Source of the DNA: Candidatus Pelagibacter sp.
GTDB taxonomy: Bacteria > Pseudomonadota > Alphaproteobacteria > Pelagibacterales > Pelagibacteraceae
Length of the DNA: 8,457 bases
Reading direction: 5' to 3'
NCBI GenBank assembly: GCA_013204495.1
Contig: JABMNQ010000119.1
Span: forward strand, 1-8,457
The translations under genes and the position numbers were made by a program. Within the stretch, counting starts at the first letter, position 1. The number at the start of each line of letters is the position of its first letter. Positions 1 through 6,477 of the stretch are shown here, piece after piece. The notes under the pieces were generated by a model that was not told the DNA's origin, did no database searches, and worked only from the letters and a program-made list of their open reading frames with translations.

Positions 1-1826
1 ACTGGAGAGGTTGCGGTTCTTCCATAGCCAATAATATCAAATACTTTTAATGATGCATAATGTGGATCTTTTTTTGCCTCATCAGTATCAAGCCATCTAG
101 CTAACATTTCCTTACATCCTCCACCTGCTGGGATTAATCCAACAATAGTTTCAACTAATCCAACGACTATATTTGTATGTGAAGCTACAAAATTACTATG
201 TACCATAACTTCAAATCCTCCACCAAGAGTTAGTCCAGAAGGCGCTGAAATAACTGGATGCTCTGAATATTTTAGATGTTTGCAAGTTTCTTGAAAATAC
301 CTAATGAATTTTTCTATAGATTTAAAATCGCTTTTATCAGCAAAATCCATTGTATAACTTAAGTTTACACCTGCAGAAAATTGCATACTTTCGTTAATAA
401 TAATTAGAGGTTTGTCTGTAGCTTTTTTTAAAGCATCCATTGAATCGTAATCAAGAGCATTTGCTTTTGTTGTGAATTCAACAACATTATAATCTTTAAA
501 TCTATATATCTGTGCAGAGTTATTGCCGTCTATACTTGTGGCTGTTTTCTTAACCTTACCCAGTGTTTCAATATCTGTATACTTTTGTCTTTGACCATAA
601 AATTTCTCATTTTTATTTTTTGCAAGGTTTTCTAAAAAAATATTATCTTGATACCCTTCAACTTTATCAAAAAAATTAGCGACACCAATTTCTTCAAGCA
701 TTTCAAAGGGTCCCTTGGTCCAATTAAAGCCTAATCTCATCGCTTCATCTATATCATTAAACTCTTTAGTAATGCTCGGAACTAAAGATGAAGCATATTT
801 AATAATTTTTGAAATAACTGACCATGCATATTTTCCATACTTATCATCTCTATTGATTAAAGATTTAAGATCAACTTTTTCAGATGTAATATTTATTTTT
901 TTACTAGGAGAGTATTCACCAGTCTCAAGGTTTAATGCTTCCATTACTTTCGTGCCACTAGTCTTATTAACTCTATAAAAGCCTCCTTTACCTTTTCGGC
1001 CTGTATACCCATTTGTAATTAATTTTTTTACTAAAGGAATTTCTTTTGCAATTATTTGAAAAGGATCATTTTCTGGCAATTCTTTAATAAAACTTTTTAA
1101 AACATCCGCCATTAAATCAATACCAATTAGATCATAAAGGCCAAATACACCTGTTTTGGGTATGCCCATTGGTCTTCCAAAAATTGCGTCCGCTTCTTCA
1201 ATGCTAAGTTTCATTTTAAAAGCTTCAGTCATTGCAACTTGCATTGCAAAAACCCCTATTCTATTTCCTAAAAATCCCGGAGTATCGTTACAAACAATTG
1301 CACCTTTGCCTAATTCAATTTCACAAAATTGTTTTAAAGAGTTTATTTTATCTAAATCATTATTCTCATTTTTTACTATTTCCAATAGCCCCATATATCT
1401 AACTGGATTAAAAAAGTGAGTGATACAAAAATCTTTTTTTTCTTCTTCTGATAAATATTGGGATAAGATTTTGATGGGAATTGATGATGTATTTGACGAA
1501 ACTATTGCACCCTTTTTTCTGGCTTTAAATATTTTTTCATAAATATCATGTTTAATATCTATTCTCTCAACAACAGCTTCTACCACCCAATCTGCTTCCG
1601 CTACTTCAGAAAAGTTATCAGTAATATTTCCAACTTTAATGTTATTTATTTTTGATTTATCTAATAAAAGAGGTGGTCTTGATTTGTAAATTCTGTCTCT
1701 AGCTTGTTCACTTATTTCGGTTTTTAAATCCAATAAAGTTACTGGAATATTTGCATTACATAAGTGTGCGGCAATTCCACTTCCCATTGTTCCTGAGCCA
1801 ATAACTACTACTTTTTTAATTTCCAT
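1..1826 (-). CDS. 3-hydroxyacyl-CoA dehydrogenase/enoyl-CoA hydratase fusion (partial, C-terminus outside window)
   Basis: Bifunctional fatty-acid beta-oxidation enzyme expected to hydrate enoyl-CoA and then oxidise 3-hydroxyacyl-CoA with NAD+ in the cytosol. I translated 608 codons from the ATG at 1824-1826 with no stop, and the frame runs off the left edge. Residues 6-19 form the Rossmann motif VVVIGSGTMGSGIA, with D33 ending strand 2. SSNTS (110-114), H137 in HFFNP and E149 in LLEIV match the dehydrogenase catalytic His-Glu pair. The dehydrogenase C-terminal domains follow to about residue 430. The crotonase part begins around 440, with the oxyanion-type SAGVN near 482. Glutamates E539 (GGGFE) and E559 (GLVE) are 20 residues apart, as in active enoyl-CoA hydratases. 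The order dehydrogenase-then-hydratase is that of B. subtilis FadN (about 790 aa), the reverse of E. coli FadB, so roughly 180 residues are missing here. It lies 55 bases after the permease gene on the same strand. A link to the transporter substrate is not evident. Confidence 0.9.
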   Translation of the reverse strand, partial: MEIKKVVVIGSGTMGSGIAAHLCNANIPVTLLDLKTEISEQARDRIYKSRPPLLLDKSKINNIKVGNITDNFSEVAEADWVVEAVVERIDIKHDIYEKIFKARKKGAIVSSNTSSIPIKILSQYLSEEEKKDFCITHFFNPVRYMGLLEIVKNENNDLDKINSLKQFCEIELGKGAIVCNDTPGFLGNRIGVFAMQVAMTEAFKMKLSIEEADAIFGRPMGIPKTGVFGLYDLIGIDLMADVLKSFIKELPENDPFQIIAKEIPLVKKLITNGYTGRKGKGGFYRVNKTSGTKVMEALNLETGEYSPSKKINITSEKVDLKSLINRDDKYGKYAWSVISKIIKYASSLVPSITKEFNDIDEAMRLGFNWTKGPFEMLEEIGVANFFDKVEGYQDNIFLENLAKNKNEKFYGQRQKYTDIETLGKVKKTATSIDGNNSAQIYRFKDYNVVEFTTKANALDYDSMDALKKATDKPLIIINESMQFSAGVNLSYTMDFADKSDFKSIEKFIRYFQETCKHLKYSEHPVISAPSGLTLGGGFEVMVHSNFVASHTNIVVGLVETIVGLIPAGGGCKEMLARWLDTDEAKKDPHYASLKVFDIIGYGRTATSP

Positions 1827-1849
1827 AAGATTTAAATGTTGAATTATTA

Positions 1850-1877
1850 CTTATAATAAAAAAAAATAATTAGTAAA
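1850..1877 (-). promoter_or_regulatory. Possible promoter of the dehydrogenase/hydratase gene
   Basis: On the minus strand, TTTACT (1877-1872) and TATAAG (1855-1850) are separated by 16 bases, a 4/6 and a 5/6 match to the sigma-70 consensus. A start of transcription near 1843 would leave a leader of about 17 bases. The spacer contains a run of nine T. In DNA this AT-rich such matches arise by chance, so this is a weak call. No Shine-Dalgarno sequence precedes the ATG. Confidence 0.3.
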
Positions 1878-1881
1878 TGAA

Positions 1882-2736
1882 TTACCTATTAATTCCTCTT
1901 ATTCTTTCAGATCTTCTTCTTAAAAGTTCTGCAGTAACAAGAATCAAAGTTGACATTATAATCAAGCAAGTTGCTACCGCTAAAATAGTCGGGCTTAATT
2001 GCTCTCTTAAGCCAATCCACATCTGAATTGGAATAGTTGTATTTTCTAATCCTGCTAGAAAAAGCACAACCACAACTTCGTCAAATGATGTAACAAAAGC
2101 AAATAAAGCTCCAGATACAACACCGGGTGTGATTAATGGTAAAGTTATTTTCATAAAGGTATTGTACTGGGTACTACCTAAGCTAGCTGCTGCTCTAGTA
2201 ACACTATGATCAAAACCAGATAAAGTTGCTGTTACTGTTATTACCACAAAAGGTGTTCCTAATATTATGTGAGCTATAATAATTCCTGTATGTGTTGCGG
2301 CTAACCCAACCTTTGCCATAAAAAAGAAAATTGCTACACCAGATATAATTAGGGGTACAATCATTGGTGAAATTAGTATAGCCATAATAATTCCTTTATA
2401 AGGCATGTGCCTACTACTTAGCCCTAAAGCAGCAATTGTTCCTAAAATAACAGAGCCTATTGTTGCAAAAATTGCTACTATAAAACTATTCTTTGCGGCT
2501 AAGCCCCATGGGTTTTTAGTTCCCCAAACCATATCTTTATACCACCTTGTAGAAAAAGCATCGGGGTCAAGTCTTTTCATACCCTCTGAAAAAATTAAAA
2601 ACTCATCTGCACTAAAAGATAGAGGGAATATTACAAATAAAGGAGCAATCAAATATATAAAAACAGATGTGCATATAGTTAAATAGATATAATGCCAAAT
2701 TCTATATCTTGTTTCTGTATAACTTGGTAATGCCAT
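1882..2736 (-). CDS. ABC transporter inner-membrane permease, PotC/PotI type
   Basis: Second membrane subunit of the importer encoded by this cluster; it should pair with the permease encoded just upstream and dock on the ATPase. The 284 residues show six hydrophobic segments at about 17-39, 84-106, 114-137, 150-172, 206-226 and 250-270. The cytoplasmic coupling motif (EAA loop) is at 182-201, with AAASLG followed by ITLP. The length is near that of E. coli PotC (264 aa), and the C-terminus is a short basic tail. The start is well supported: AGGA (2745-2742) lies 5 bases before the ATG, inside the last codons of the upstream permease gene, whose stop ends 2 bases before this start, so translation is probably coupled. 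The subfamily is known for spermidine/putrescine uptake, but substrate choice is set mainly by the binding protein, so no substrate is assigned here. Confidence 0.92.
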   Translation of the reverse strand: MALPSYTETRYRIWHYIYLTICTSVFIYLIAPLFVIFPLSFSADEFLIFSEGMKRLDPDAFSTRWYKDMVWGTKNPWGLAAKNSFIVAIFATIGSVILGTIAALGLSSRHMPYKGIIMAILISPMIVPLIISGVAIFFFMAKVGLAATHTGIIIAHIILGTPFVVITVTATLSGFDHSVTRAAASLGSTQYNTFMKITLPLITPGVVSGALFAFVTSFDEVVVVLFLAGLENTTIPIQMWIGLREQLSPTILAVATCLIIMSTLILVTAELLRRRSERIRGINR

Positions 2737-2738
2737 AA

Positions 2739-3992
2739 TTATCCTAATTTAATATTATCAATTCCAACAAGCTTGTTATAAATCCAATAAATTGCCATAA
2801 CCCCGACTAGTAACATTAATCCCATTGCAGATGCAAAACTCCAATCTAAAGTTTGCTTCATATGGTATGCTATTGAATTACTAATGAGTTTTCCAGAGGC
2901 TCCACCTACTAATTCTGGTGTAATGTAATAACCTACAGCTAAAATAAAAACTAATAAAGATCCAGCACCAATACCAGAGGTTGTTAATGGAAAATAGATT
3001 TTCCAAAAGGACACAAATGGTGTTCCACCAAGAGATTTTCCAGCTCTCATTAGGTTTGGAGAGACTGTTTTCATGACACTATAAAGCGGAAGAACCATAA
3101 AAGGTAATAAAATTTGTGACATTGCAACATAAGTACCAACTTTATTGTACATCATTTCAGGCCTATTATCGTCAGCGACCAAACCTATCATTACAAAAAA
3201 ATCATTAACCAATCCTTGTTGCTGTAATAAAATCATCCAACTGGCAGTTCTCACAAGTAAAGAAGTCCAGAACGGTAAAAGGACACAAATCATTAATAAA
3301 TTACTATATTTCATTGGTATGGTGGCTAATAAATGTGCAATTGGATACCCCATTAAAAAGCAAAAAAGCGTAACAAAAAAAGCTACTTCTAATGTTCTTA
3401 GCCAAAGCTGTGTATATATCCTTCTGCCTTCTTCAACTTTAACTATGTCTCCGTTTTCATCAATAACCATGTCTACTGCTTTTAAATATTTTCCTATAGA
3501 GTAAGGAGGGGCTGTTCTTTTAATTGCTCGCCAATATGAAACATCACCAAATCTTTTATGAACAGCTATTATCTGTTTTTTAGTGTTGCCTTCTTCAAAA
3601 TTTTTCATTTCTCTTATTAATATTTTAAGAATTGAATTAAATCCATTTTTTTCTTTATTCAATCTTTGAGCAACTTTTCCTTGAGTTTTTGCTTCTATTA
3701 AAATCCTATAATCAGCTAAAAAACTTGCAAATACTTCTTCTGAAGGTAATTCTTGTTCGTCCCAATTTTTCATTGCCTTAAATGTTTTGGGAAGCATGTT
3801 TGTAATCATTTTATCATCCACACTTCTTGTAAGCATCTCACCAATTGGAAAGATGTAAGTAATAAGTAAAAATAATAATAATGGGGCTACAAGTAAAAAA
3901 GCTTTAATCTTATTTGCTCTTTCAGCTTTTTTTAAGCTTATTTCTAACGGTATACCGTCTGTAGTTAAAATCTGTTTTACTTCTGTATTCAT
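2739..3992 (-). CDS. ABC transporter inner-membrane permease, PotB/PotH type, with large periplasmic insert
   Basis: First membrane subunit of the importer. At 417 residues it is much longer than E. coli PotB (275 aa). The first membrane segment is at about 32-54; then comes a polar, Lys/Glu-rich stretch of some 140 residues (about 56-196) expected to lie in the periplasm, then segments at about 200-223, 230-252, 286-306, 341-358 and 386-406. The EAA coupling loop is at 316-336, with RAGKSLGG followed by IYFP. The N-terminal 30 residues before the first segment are hydrophilic. From memory, long permeases of this form occur in alphaproteobacterial Pot-like systems, so the insert looks like a subfamily trait and not a misassembly. 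The ATG has no Shine-Dalgarno sequence: it is preceded directly by the T-run of a terminator-like hairpin. The stop is 2 bases before the next permease start. Confidence 0.92.
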   Translation of the reverse strand: MNTEVKQILTTDGIPLEISLKKAERANKIKAFLLVAPLLLFLLITYIFPIGEMLTRSVDDKMITNMLPKTFKAMKNWDEQELPSEEVFASFLADYRILIEAKTQGKVAQRLNKEKNGFNSILKILIREMKNFEEGNTKKQIIAVHKRFGDVSYWRAIKRTAPPYSIGKYLKAVDMVIDENGDIVKVEEGRRIYTQLWLRTLEVAFFVTLFCFLMGYPIAHLLATIPMKYSNLLMICVLLPFWTSLLVRTASWMILLQQQGLVNDFFVMIGLVADDNRPEMMYNKVGTYVAMSQILLPFMVLPLYSVMKTVSPNLMRAGKSLGGTPFVSFWKIYFPLTTSGIGAGSLLVFILAVGYYITPELVGGASGKLISNSIAYHMKQTLDWSFASAMGLMLLVGVMAIYWIYNKLVGIDNIKLG

Positions 3993-4024
3993 AAATAAAA
4001 AGGGCGGTTATTAAATAACCGCCC
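3993..4024 (-). terminator. Rho-independent terminator or attenuator between binding protein and permease genes
   Basis: A perfect 10-bp inverted repeat pairs 4002-4011 (GGGCGGTTAT) with 4015-4024 around a 3-base loop (4012-4014). On the minus strand the stem is followed directly by TTTTTATTT (4001-3993), which ends at the permease ATG (3992-3990). On the plus strand no T-run follows, so the signal is directional. It is the only GC-rich hairpin I see in the window. Because co-directional permease genes follow with no other evident promoter, it most likely acts as a partial terminator or as a 3'-end stabiliser of the binding-protein transcript. Confidence 0.8.
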
Positions 4025-4053
4025 ACATATATTTTATAGTTTAAAAGTTAAAA

Positions 4054-5214
4054 CTATTTATTAAGTCCTGCTTTCATAGCTTCATACTTTTCACCAAGCT
4101 CTGTACTATTGTCGGCCCAATAAACTGCATCAACTAAGAAGTAGTTTTCAGTATTCTCTTTAGATGATGGCATTTCAGGTAACATATTTGTTTTACCATC
4201 ACTGTACCAAGGCTCACCTTTTTCGATAACTGCTAAAGAAGACTTTCTAAAAGGTGCATAAGCAATGTGTTTCGCAGATCCTGCTAAACCTTCAGTACTC
4301 ATCATCTCTTTAAGAGCTTTCATAGCTTGACCATTGGCATCATTAGGTCCACCTTTAACTTGAACCATGTACTGATAATCAAGACCTTGACCATCCCACA
4401 CTTGTGTAAGAGGAGCTCCGTCCATTATTGCGCCAAAGAATCTACCATTCCAACCAGTAGCCATTACAACTTCACCTGACATTAATAACTCAGGTGGTTT
4501 TGCTCCTGCTGACCAGAATACACATCCACCATTAGGATCTTCACATAGTGCTTTAATTTTATTCATTGCTCTTGTTACACCTTCTTCAGTTCTTAGAGCT
4601 TTATAAATATTAGCACCACCTTTACCTGGTTTAATTCCATCAGCTGCTAAAGCAACTTCTAGAAAAGCAAGTGGACCGTTATAAATTCCTCTTTTTCCAG
4701 GGAATTTTTTTGTGTCAAAGAAATCTTCTACATTTTTTGGTTTCTTGCTTCCAATCGTGTCGTGATTATAAGCGTAAACCCATGAATATAAAATATTTCC
4801 TACAGCACATTTACTTGGCATTCCACCTGGAAGATCCGTTAGAGGGTTTTTACCACCTGTAAAGAAATCATCACTTGCTTTAACGCCATCTGAACCTGGT
4901 CCGAAATCTTTATCGAAATCGAATTCAACGAATAGACCTTCGTCACATCCATTAATAGTGTCCATTGCATAAACATCGATTATGTCCCATGTAATTGCAC
5001 CAGCTTCTACTTGTGCTTTAATCTCAGATAATCCACCAGAATAGTCTACCCAATTGATTGGAAAGCCTAGTTTCTTGGCTGCTGGATCACCATAACCTAG
5101 CTTTTGACTGTTTGTATAAGCTCCACCCCAAGACACTACAGTAACTGCAAATGCTGATGAAGTAACAGAAAGTACAAAAGAAATAGCTAGTAATAACTTA
5201 CTTATTTTTTTCAT
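4054..5214 (-). CDS. Periplasmic solute-binding protein, polyamine/opine-like ABC family (PotD relative)
   Basis: Captures the substrate in the periplasm and delivers it to the two permeases. The 386 residues begin with a typical signal peptide: KK at 2-3, a hydrophobic core at about 7-18 and a likely signal peptidase I site after SSAFA (19-23). There is no lipobox Cys. The mature part starts VTVVSWGGAY, as in family-1 binding proteins of the PotD/PotF class. It has four cysteines (C90, C136, C224, C231), an even number that fits two disulfides in an exported protein; C224 and C231 are close enough to form a small loop. WNG at 255-257 matches the WNG of PotD's ligand site, but R258 follows it, and the later W-x-D of PotD appears as aromatic YQY (280-282). 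The ligand is therefore probably not a plain linear polyamine. ATG start is supported by AAGGA 5 bases upstream; the stop is TAG. GC content looks higher than in the neighbours, fitting high expression. Confidence 0.9.
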   Translation of the reverse strand: MKKISKLLLAISFVLSVTSSAFAVTVVSWGGAYTNSQKLGYGDPAAKKLGFPINWVDYSGGLSEIKAQVEAGAITWDIIDVYAMDTINGCDEGLFVEFDFDKDFGPGSDGVKASDDFFTGGKNPLTDLPGGMPSKCAVGNILYSWVYAYNHDTIGSKKPKNVEDFFDTKKFPGKRGIYNGPLAFLEVALAADGIKPGKGGANIYKALRTEEGVTRAMNKIKALCEDPNGGCVFWSAGAKPPELLMSGEVVMATGWNGRFFGAIMDGAPLTQVWDGQGLDYQYMVQVKGGPNDANGQAMKALKEMMSTEGLAGSAKHIAYAPFRKSSLAVIEKGEPWYSDGKTNMLPEMPSSKENTENYFLVDAVYWADNSTELGEKYEAMKAGLNK

Positions 5215-5219
5215 TTTTA

Positions 5220-5224
5220 TCCTT
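5220..5224 (-). promoter_or_regulatory. Strong ribosome binding site of the solute-binding protein gene
   Basis: AAGGA on the minus strand, 5 bases before the ATG at 5214. It is the best Shine-Dalgarno match in the window, where several genes have none, and it fixes the start in front of the signal peptide. Confidence 0.75.
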
Positions 5225-5234
5225 CGTTTAAACG
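5225..5234 (-). repeat. Perfect 10-bp palindrome CGTTTAAACG in the leader of the binding-protein gene
   Basis: CGTTTAAACG is its own reverse complement and abuts the ribosome binding site. It lies downstream of the predicted transcription start (about 5244), so it could be a site for a dimeric repressor. It has no loop-forming spacer and is too short to be a convincing RNA hairpin. It may be chance. Confidence 0.35.
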
Positions 5235-5250
5235 TTTTTATTAAAATGAT

Positions 5251-5279
5251 ACTAAAACAAGATAGATAAGTTTAGTCAA
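5251..5279 (-). promoter_or_regulatory. Predicted promoter of the solute-binding protein gene
   Basis: Minus-strand TTGACT (5279-5274; 5/6 to the -35 consensus) and TTTAGT (5256-5251; 4/6 to the -10) are 17 bases apart. Transcription would begin near 5244 and give a leader of about 30 bases containing the palindrome and the AAGGA ribosome binding site. It sits in the 114-base gap after the ATPase gene, the longest gap between genes in the window, which supports a separate promoter for the binding protein. Confidence 0.5.
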
Positions 5280-5328
5280 CAGCTGATTTTGGCTAATTTT
5301 CCTTTATTTTTGTAGAAGTTTCGTTTTT

Positions 5329-6417
5329 TTACTTTGGATCTAGAGCTCTACAGTCTTTAGCATTCCATCCAATATTAATTTGGTTTCCCAATTTTATATT
5401 TAGATTTGAAGTACTGTTTGGAACTTTTAAAATAAATTGATCATTTCCTAATACATTAATTCTTACTCTTGTATGATCACCGTGATAAATAACTTCTTCA
5501 ATTTTTCCCTGATGATTATTATCCATTTTATTTTCTGGATTAATTAAAGCTCTTTCTGGCCTTAAAGAAATGGTTGTTTTATCACCTTTTGCTTTTACAG
5601 AGATTGGGTTTGATAAAACTTCAGTGCCATTTTTTAATTTAACTTTGCAAGTATCACCAGAAATATCGCTAACTGTTCCATTAAAGATGTTATTCTCTCC
5701 AATGAACCCAGCCACAAAAGAATTCTCTGGTTCTTCATATAGCTTAGCAGGACTTGAAAGCTGCTGAACTTTACCATCGTTAAATACTGCTATACGGTTT
5801 GACATTGTTAAAGCCTCAGTTTGGTCATGTGTTACATAGACAACTGTTACACCAATACTTTCATGAATATGTTTAATTTCATACTGCATACTTTCTCTTA
5901 AATTTTTATCAAGGGCTCCTAAGGGTTCATCCATTAATACTAATTGAGGGTCAAAAACTAATGATCTTGCTACTGCTACCCTTTGTTGTTGTCCTCCAGA
6001 CAATTGCATAGGCATTCTCGTTTCAAAACCTTGTAGAGACACCATTGACAAAGCTTTATCAATTTTTTTATCAGCCTCATCTTTTGGAATTTTTCTAACT
6101 TTTAATGGAAATGCTAAATTTTCATAAACTGTCATATGTGGAAATAAAGCATAATTTTGGAACACCATTCCAATACCTCTTTTGTGAGGTGGAATTTTTG
6201 AAATAATTTTGTTATCTAAATAAATTTCTCCATTAGTTGCAGTTTCAAATCCTGCCAACATCATTAAACAAGTTGTTTTACCAGAACCAGAGGGTCCTAA
6301 CATTGTTACAAACTCACCCTCTTCAATATCTAGATTTAGACCTTTGACTACTAAGGTTTTTCCATCATAGCTCTTGTCTACATTATCAAATTTTACAAAC
6401 TCATTATTTTTTGACAT
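5329..6417 (-). CDS. ABC importer ATP-binding protein, PotA type
   Basis: Cytoplasmic ATPase that should power the importer as a homodimer. All motifs are intact in 362 residues: Walker A GPSGSGKTT at 41-49, Q-loop Q87 in QNYALFPHMTVYENL, signature LSGGQ at 139-143, Walker B ending D163-E164, D-loop near 166-170 and switch His H197 in VTHDQTEA. The C-terminal part (about 235-362) is the TOBE_2/OB-fold regulatory domain of the CUT1/MOI subfamily that includes PotA, UgpC and MalK. SLRPER at 284-289 is typical of this class. Length agrees with E. coli PotA (378 aa). It begins 60 bases after the M24 hydrolase stop, and no clear Shine-Dalgarno sequence precedes the ATG. The motifs alone cannot tell a polyamine ATPase from relatives serving other solutes; the neighbours place it in the Pot-like group. 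Confidence 0.93.
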   Translation of the reverse strand: MSKNNEFVKFDNVDKSYDGKTLVVKGLNLDIEEGEFVTMLGPSGSGKTTCLMMLAGFETATNGEIYLDNKIISKIPPHKRGIGMVFQNYALFPHMTVYENLAFPLKVRKIPKDEADKKIDKALSMVSLQGFETRMPMQLSGGQQQRVAVARSLVFDPQLVLMDEPLGALDKNLRESMQYEIKHIHESIGVTVVYVTHDQTEALTMSNRIAVFNDGKVQQLSSPAKLYEEPENSFVAGFIGENNIFNGTVSDISGDTCKVKLKNGTEVLSNPISVKAKGDKTTISLRPERALINPENKMDNNHQGKIEEVIYHGDHTRVRINVLGNDQFILKVPNSTSNLNIKLGNQINIGWNAKDCRALDPK

Positions 6418-6432
6418 ATTTTTTTTAGAGAA

Positions 6433-6461
6433 TTTAAAACATTTGTTAGCTTATTTATCAA
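6433..6461 (-). promoter_or_regulatory. Possible promoter of the ABC transporter genes
   Basis: Minus-strand TTGATA (6461-6456; 5/6) and TTTAAA (6438-6433; 4/6) with a 17-base spacer lie between the hydrolase stop and the ATPase start. The implied leader is only about 9 bases and has no Shine-Dalgarno sequence. It would be an internal promoter if the whole cluster is also transcribed from the right. Weak evidence because of the AT-rich background. Confidence 0.35.
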
Positions 6462-6477
6462 GCACTTTTTATTTGAA

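Noticed and set aside
1..1826. Two dehydrogenase/hydratase halves as separate genes or a frameshifted pair
   Set aside because: The frame is open without a stop from 1826 to the left edge, and the domain order is that of the FadN-type fusion.
1844..1859. 6-bp inverted repeat TTATTA/TAATAA near a T-run, looking like a terminator after the permease 2 gene
   Set aside because: On the minus strand the T-run comes before the hairpin, and the plus strand has A after it; the stem is all A/T. Neither direction gives a terminator.
3145..3504. Long open frame on the plus strand opposite permease 1 (and similar plus-strand frames opposite the other genes)
   Set aside because: They lie wholly inside well-supported minus-strand genes, show no recognisable domain and have no ribosome binding site; antisense shadows.
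4036..4057. 7-bp inverted repeat ATAGTTT/AAACTAT overlapping the binding-protein stop codon
   Set aside because: All but one pair are A/T with an 8-base loop and no T-run after it; much weaker than the nearby GC-rich hairpin.
6449..6463. GCTT/AAGC 4-bp hairpin after the hydrolase stop as a possible terminator
   Set aside because: The stem is only 4 bp with a 7-base loop, and no T-run follows on the minus strand.
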